Assembly (NCBI GenBank): GCA_903888395.1
Contig: CAISTO010000340.1
Coordinates: forward strand, 1 to 7,435
Direction of reading: 5' to 3'
From: an uncultured Bacteroidota bacterium
GTDB taxonomy: Bacteria; Bacteroidota; Bacteroidia; UKL13-3
Length of the DNA: 7,435 nt
Shown here in pieces: positions 4,671 through 7,435 of the stretch; within the stretch, counting starts at the first letter, position 1, and every line of letters starts with the position of its first letter. The translations under genes were made by a program, and so were the position numbers. The notes beneath the pieces were generated by a model, which was not told where the DNA came from, did no database searches, and saw only the letters and a list, made by a program, of their open reading frames with translations.

Positions 4671-7435
4671 ATGCCTTTAATTACTGGTCAAAATTTAACG
4701 GATTATGCGCCTTTTTTAATATCTGATTTGATATTAAGTAACAAAAGCGATTTTACTTCTTTAAATTATTCATTGTCTCCAGAAAGTTTTGGTTTGCCTT
4801 TTGATTCGAAGTTCGTTTCTGGAAGTGTTGCTCAAAGCTCTTTAAATTTTTCTTTATCCATCGTTGATCCGTATAATAATAAAACGATAACTAATTCTAT
4901 AGTTTTATCGGATGTTTTTTCTGGTATTAAAGTTGATTTATATACTCAAAATAGAGATTACATTGGCAATCTAATTCAAAATACCAACGACACTCAAATA
5001 CAAATAAATTCAGAATCGTTTTCCAATCTTATAGGCGGATATACTGGTTTTGATAATCTTAATAATTTAAGAACGTTTTTTATAGACTTTTCTACTTACG
5101 ACTTAAATGGTAATTCTGATGTTTATTATTTTTTAGCTAATTATCCTAAAGTAAATATAACGGGTTTTGATATAAAAAATTTAAACCCCATTTCAGTAAC
5201 TCCTTTAGTAGATGATTTCAAATTTTTAAAATCTGTTGATTTTTATGCCGTTCCAAACCCAAGCGTAGTTCCTTTCTCTGGAACTTATGATTTTACAAAT
5301 AGTGGTATTTTTACTTCTTCTTTTGATTATGAATCGAATAGATATCAACAAACTTTTTCTATATCCCCGCCTTCTTACGTTGATAACGATTTAAATATAA
5401 CGTTGCCTTTTAATATTGTTGCGATTCCTAATGATTATTTATATACTGGAGCTTATTTTTTATCTTCAGGTATTAAGTCTTCTTATTATAATACGGATTC
5501 TGTACCAGCATCAATTAATAATATTACTGGTTATATAAGTTGTTCACAGAATATTTTTGATAAAAATTTAGATACGCAAGCGATTATTAAATGGGATGCC
5601 ATAAAAACAAATAATTCATTATCTTTTGAAACATATGTTTATGAAGATGGGATAGATAATGCAAATTATGTATTCGCTTCTAACAATACTAATGTAGAAG
5701 CTATAAGTCAGATAAATTACGGTACTGGACAGGATTTAATTCGCAACAAAGATCAGTCTACTTATTATTCTGGAACTGAACCAATTTTTAAAACTTATGG
5801 TTCTTCAGGAATTTCTTGGTCTGATCATACTTTGTTTATAGATAATTACTATTCTTTGCCATTAGGTTTATACAATACTGGTAAAAATTTAAACTATGTA
5901 ACAGAAGTAAGAATAGCGTCCGGAATTTCTAATTCTTCAGAGTTGTATTTTGTATATTATTATGATTACGCTTCAGATGTTTTTAATATAAAACCAAGTG
6001 GTGGTCAATGGTCTGGAAGTATTTATACTGGAACATATACAGGGCAAAGATATACGGGGGCTTATTCTGGTTATAGTGGAAAATCTCCTACTCTTTTAAC
6101 ATCTGAAACGGGTATTCTTTTAGCTAAAAGAATCACTGGAAATTCTAATTTTATTCTTTCTGAATTTGAGCCAAAAGTAAAATTTCCAATAAAACCGAAT
6201 AAAAATTATGAAATAAAAGTAAGAGCTTCGTATCAAGATGGAAGCTATTCAGATTTTTCAGAAACTTTAGTTTTTAATTCTGGACAGATACAGAATGTTG
6301 TTACAGGTGTTTTTCCAAATAAATATGTTATTGATGGTCTAGGCGTTAGTGGATATATACCAAAATTCTCTGATTCAGATACTTTAACAACTGGTACATT
6401 GTATTATAGTGGTAGTAATAATTTAGTATTTACTGAATTGCCGACGACTACAAATACCGAAGAATTATATAAATTAGTAATCGAAGACAATATAATTAAA
6501 AAACAATTGGACGCTGGTAATGGAACTGCGTTAATTGATACTTTTACTCAAATAAGTCATGCATTTATAGTTGGAGATGTTGTTCGGTTTGATGGTTCTA
6601 ATTGGTACAAAGCTCAAGCAGATAGCGCCGAACATGCTGAAGTCCAAGGTGTTATAAGAAATATAGTTGATGCAAATACTTTTAAATTGGTATACGATGG
6701 ATTAATTGAAGGATTAAGCGGTTTAGTGCCAGGAACTGTTTATTTTTTATCACCATATACCGCTGGAGCAGTTACCGCTACAGAACCAAGTGCTTTTCTA
6801 CAAGTTACAAAACCAGTTTATTTTGCTTTAACAAGCACAAGTGCTAACGTTTTAACGTATCGTGGATTTGTAATTGGACCTACTACTGGATCATCAGGAA
6901 GTTCTGGAACTAGTGGAAGTAGCGGAACTAGCGGTTCTTCAGGAACCAGCGGAAGCAGTGGGACTGCTGGCACTTCTGGAAGTAGTGGAAGTAGCGGAAC
7001 CAGCGGAAGCAGCGGAAGCAGTGGGACTGCTGGCACTTCTGGAAGTAGTGGAAGTAGCGGAACTGCTGGCACTTCTGGAAGTAGTGGTACTAGTGGAAGT
7101 AGCGGTTCTTCAGGAACCAGTGGAAGCAGCGGAAGCAGTGGGACTGCTGGCACTTCTGGAAGCAGTGGAAGTAGCGGAACTTCTGGTGAAAGCGGAACCA
7201 GCGGAAGTAGCGGTTCTTCAGGAACCAGCGGAAGCAGCAGCGGAACCAGTGGGACCGCTGGCACTTCTGGAAGTAGTGGAAGTAGCGGAACAAGCGGAAG
7301 CAGCGGAAGCAGCGGAAGCAGTGGGACTGCTGGCACTTCTGGAAGTAGTGGAAGTAGCGGAACCAGCGGAAGCAGCGGAAGCAGTGGGACTGCTGGCACT
7401 TCTGGAAGTAGTGGAAGCGCCGGAACTGCTGGCAC
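4671..7435 (+). CDS. Fibre-like tail protein with collagen-like tract, 3' end outside window
   Basis: The frame beginning at ATG 4671, 8 nt after the J stop, stays open for 921 codons to the window edge. The first 270 residues (MPLITGQNLTDYAPFLI...) are rich in N, S, F, Y and T and not recognised. Residues about 278-535 look like fibronectin-III-type beta material (ITGYISCSQ...AIIKWDAI, W308; later NYEIKVRASYQDGSYSDFSE, V517-R-A519). Residues 556-587 carry a motif common in phage fibres (GVSGYIPKFSDSDTLTTGTLYY). Residues 630-736 (HAFIVGDVVRFDG...GLVPGTVYFLSP...TYRGFVIGP) form a beta domain often seen beside collagen-like tracts in phage proteins. From G740 on, the sequence is Gly-X-Y with X and Y nearly all Ser, Thr or Ala. 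Likely role: a trimeric host-contacting fibre at the tail tip. The family recall is from memory; no alignment was run. A knob or chaperone domain probably lies beyond the window. Confidence 0.88.
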   Translation, partial: MPLITGQNLTDYAPFLISDLILSNKSDFTSLNYSLSPESFGLPFDSKFVSGSVAQSSLNFSLSIVDPYNNKTITNSIVLSDVFSGIKVDLYTQNRDYIGNLIQNTNDTQIQINSESFSNLIGGYTGFDNLNNLRTFFIDFSTYDLNGNSDVYYFLANYPKVNITGFDIKNLNPISVTPLVDDFKFLKSVDFYAVPNPSVVPFSGTYDFTNSGIFTSSFDYESNRYQQTFSISPPSYVDNDLNITLPFNIVAIPNDYLYTGAYFLSSGIKSSYYNTDSVPASINNITGYISCSQNIFDKNLDTQAIIKWDAIKTNNSLSFETYVYEDGIDNANYVFASNNTNVEAISQINYGTGQDLIRNKDQSTYYSGTEPIFKTYGSSGISWSDHTLFIDNYYSLPLGLYNTGKNLNYVTEVRIASGISNSSELYFVYYYDYASDVFNIKPSGGQWSGSIYTGTYTGQRYTGAYSGYSGKSPTLLTSETGILLAKRITGNSNFILSEFEPKVKFPIKPNKNYEIKVRASYQDGSYSDFSETLVFNSGQIQNVVTGVFPNKYVIDGLGVSGYIPKFSDSDTLTTGTLYYSGSNNLVFTELPTTTNTEELYKLVIEDNIIKKQLDAGNGTALIDTFTQISHAFIVGDVVRFDGSNWYKAQADSAEHAEVQGVIRNIVDANTFKLVYDGLIEGLSGLVPGTVYFLSPYTAGAVTATEPSAFLQVTKPVYFALTSTSANVLTYRGFVIGPTTGSSGSSGTSGSSGTSGSSGTSGSSGTAGTSGSSGSSGTSGSSGSSGTAGTSGSSGSSGTAGTSGSSGTSGSSGSSGTSGSSGSSGTAGTSGSSGSSGTSGESGTSGSSGSSGTSGSSSGTSGTAGTSGSSGSSGTSGSSGSSGSSGTAGTSGSSGSSGTSGSSGSSGTAGTSGSSGSAGTAG
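6948..7072 (+). repeat. Internal direct duplication, copy 1
   Basis: This 125-nt block matches 7311-7435 at 122 of 125 positions by eye, at an offset of 363 nt (121 codons). The match includes the successive GTA markers with the same 63 and 36 nt spacing. The three mismatches are clustered: agtagc here, agcgcc in copy 2. It probably arose by unequal recombination or slippage within the Gly-X-Y tract. Confidence 0.75.
7311..7435 (+). repeat. Internal direct duplication, copy 2 (reaches window edge)
   Basis: Second copy of the 6948-7072 block. It differs at three adjacent-codon positions that change Gly-Ser-Ser to Gly-Ser-Ala near 7416-7421. Because it reaches the window edge, the duplication may be longer than seen here. 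Confidence 0.75.

Larger units (their letters stand above)
6888..7435 (+). repeat. Collagen-like Gly-X-Y coding repeat (9-nt period)
   Basis: About 180 codons encode GSS, GTS and GTA triplets, running off the right edge. GTA triplets, mostly ggg/gga-act-gct, fall at 6960, 7023, 7059, 7140, 7251, 7323, 7386 and 7422, giving spacings of 63, 36, 81, 111, 72, 63 and 36 nt. A second marker, agcggttcttcaggaacc, recurs at 6930, 7101 and 7209. The tract departs from strict triplets once, by an extra AGC codon in 7230-7241 (GSSS), and has one charged residue, Glu at 7188-7190 (GES). G/C is 35 of 60 at 6961-7020, about twice the level of the rest of the window. Such tracts form extended triple-helical rods in other phage fibres; no hydroxyproline is needed in principle. 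Confidence 0.93.

Noticed and set aside
4660..4673. TATAAT-like promoter before the fibre gene
   Set aside because: TATAAT occurs by chance in A/T-only junctions; there is no matching -35 element at 17 nt, and the spacing to the J stop fits an operon.
7090..7293. Second minus-strand open frame rich in Phe, Arg and Cys
   Set aside because: Another frame of the same repeat; its periodicity comes only from the 9-nt unit.
6818..7435. Long minus-strand open frame encoding a Pro/Leu/Val-rich repeat (PLLPLLPEVPAVP type)
   Set aside because: It is the reverse-complement reading of the Gly-X-Y tract: GGA-AGT-AGT on the + strand reads as Pro-Leu-Leu steps on the other. The + frame from 4671 is continuous, matches fibre domains upstream, and explains the sequence.
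6888..7435. Possible CRISPR array or tandem satellite
   Set aside because: Repeats are direct, in coding frame with a 9-nt period, and have no unique spacers of constant length. They encode Gly-X-Y without stops.
7311..7435. Diversity-generating retroelement variable region (near-identical repeat pair in a fibre gene)
   Set aside because: The three mismatches do not fall at template adenines in a consistent way, no reverse transcriptase is visible, and both copies lie in the rod rather than in a C-type lectin-like tip.

Overview
The window is a stretch of the tail-tip module of a long-tailed (lambda-like, siphovirus-type) bacteriophage or prophage. All genes are on the + strand. The gene order matches lambda L-K-I-J, followed by a large fibre-like gene that runs off the right edge. 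The DNA is very AT-rich (for example 18 G/C of 60 at 3121-3180), uses TAA/TGA stops with the standard code, and lacks clear Shine-Dalgarno sites before most genes. This suggests a phage of a low-GC host, possibly aquatic, but the sequence alone cannot fix the host.

Layout. Positions 1-123 hold no intact gene but look like coding sequence of the L gene with the reading frame broken near a T7 tract. 124-522 encodes the C-terminal part of an L-type minor tail protein (Cys-rich end, RF...PFGSFPA). 497-835 encodes a short K-type JAMM/JAB metallopeptidase without the usual NlpC/P60 half. 832-1410 encodes an I-type tail assembly protein (beta-grasp plus membrane segment). 1420-4662 encodes a 1080-residue J-type central tail-tip protein with an insertion of about 200 residues relative to lambda J. 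From 4671 to the end of the window one frame stays open for 921 codons. It encodes a fibre-like protein with a beta-rich N-terminus, fibronectin-III-like stretches, a 'yIPKfsdsdtLt' fibre motif, a beta domain, and then a long collagen-like Gly-X-Y tract made almost only of Gly, Ser, Thr and Ala.

How they work together. In lambda, L, K, I and J build and load the tail tip that caps the tail tube and contacts the receptor. The tight overlaps (26 nt, 4 nt) and 8-9 nt gaps here indicate one transcript with coupled translation. The 4671 product is probably the host-contacting fibre, taking the part played in lambda J by its distal C-terminal region.

I see no CRISPR, tRNA, insertion sequence, promoter or terminator. 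No new defence or mobile system is visible. The points worth a second look are the broken frame at the left edge, the domain-reduced K, the insertion in J, and the compositionally alien collagen-like repeat with its internal duplication.
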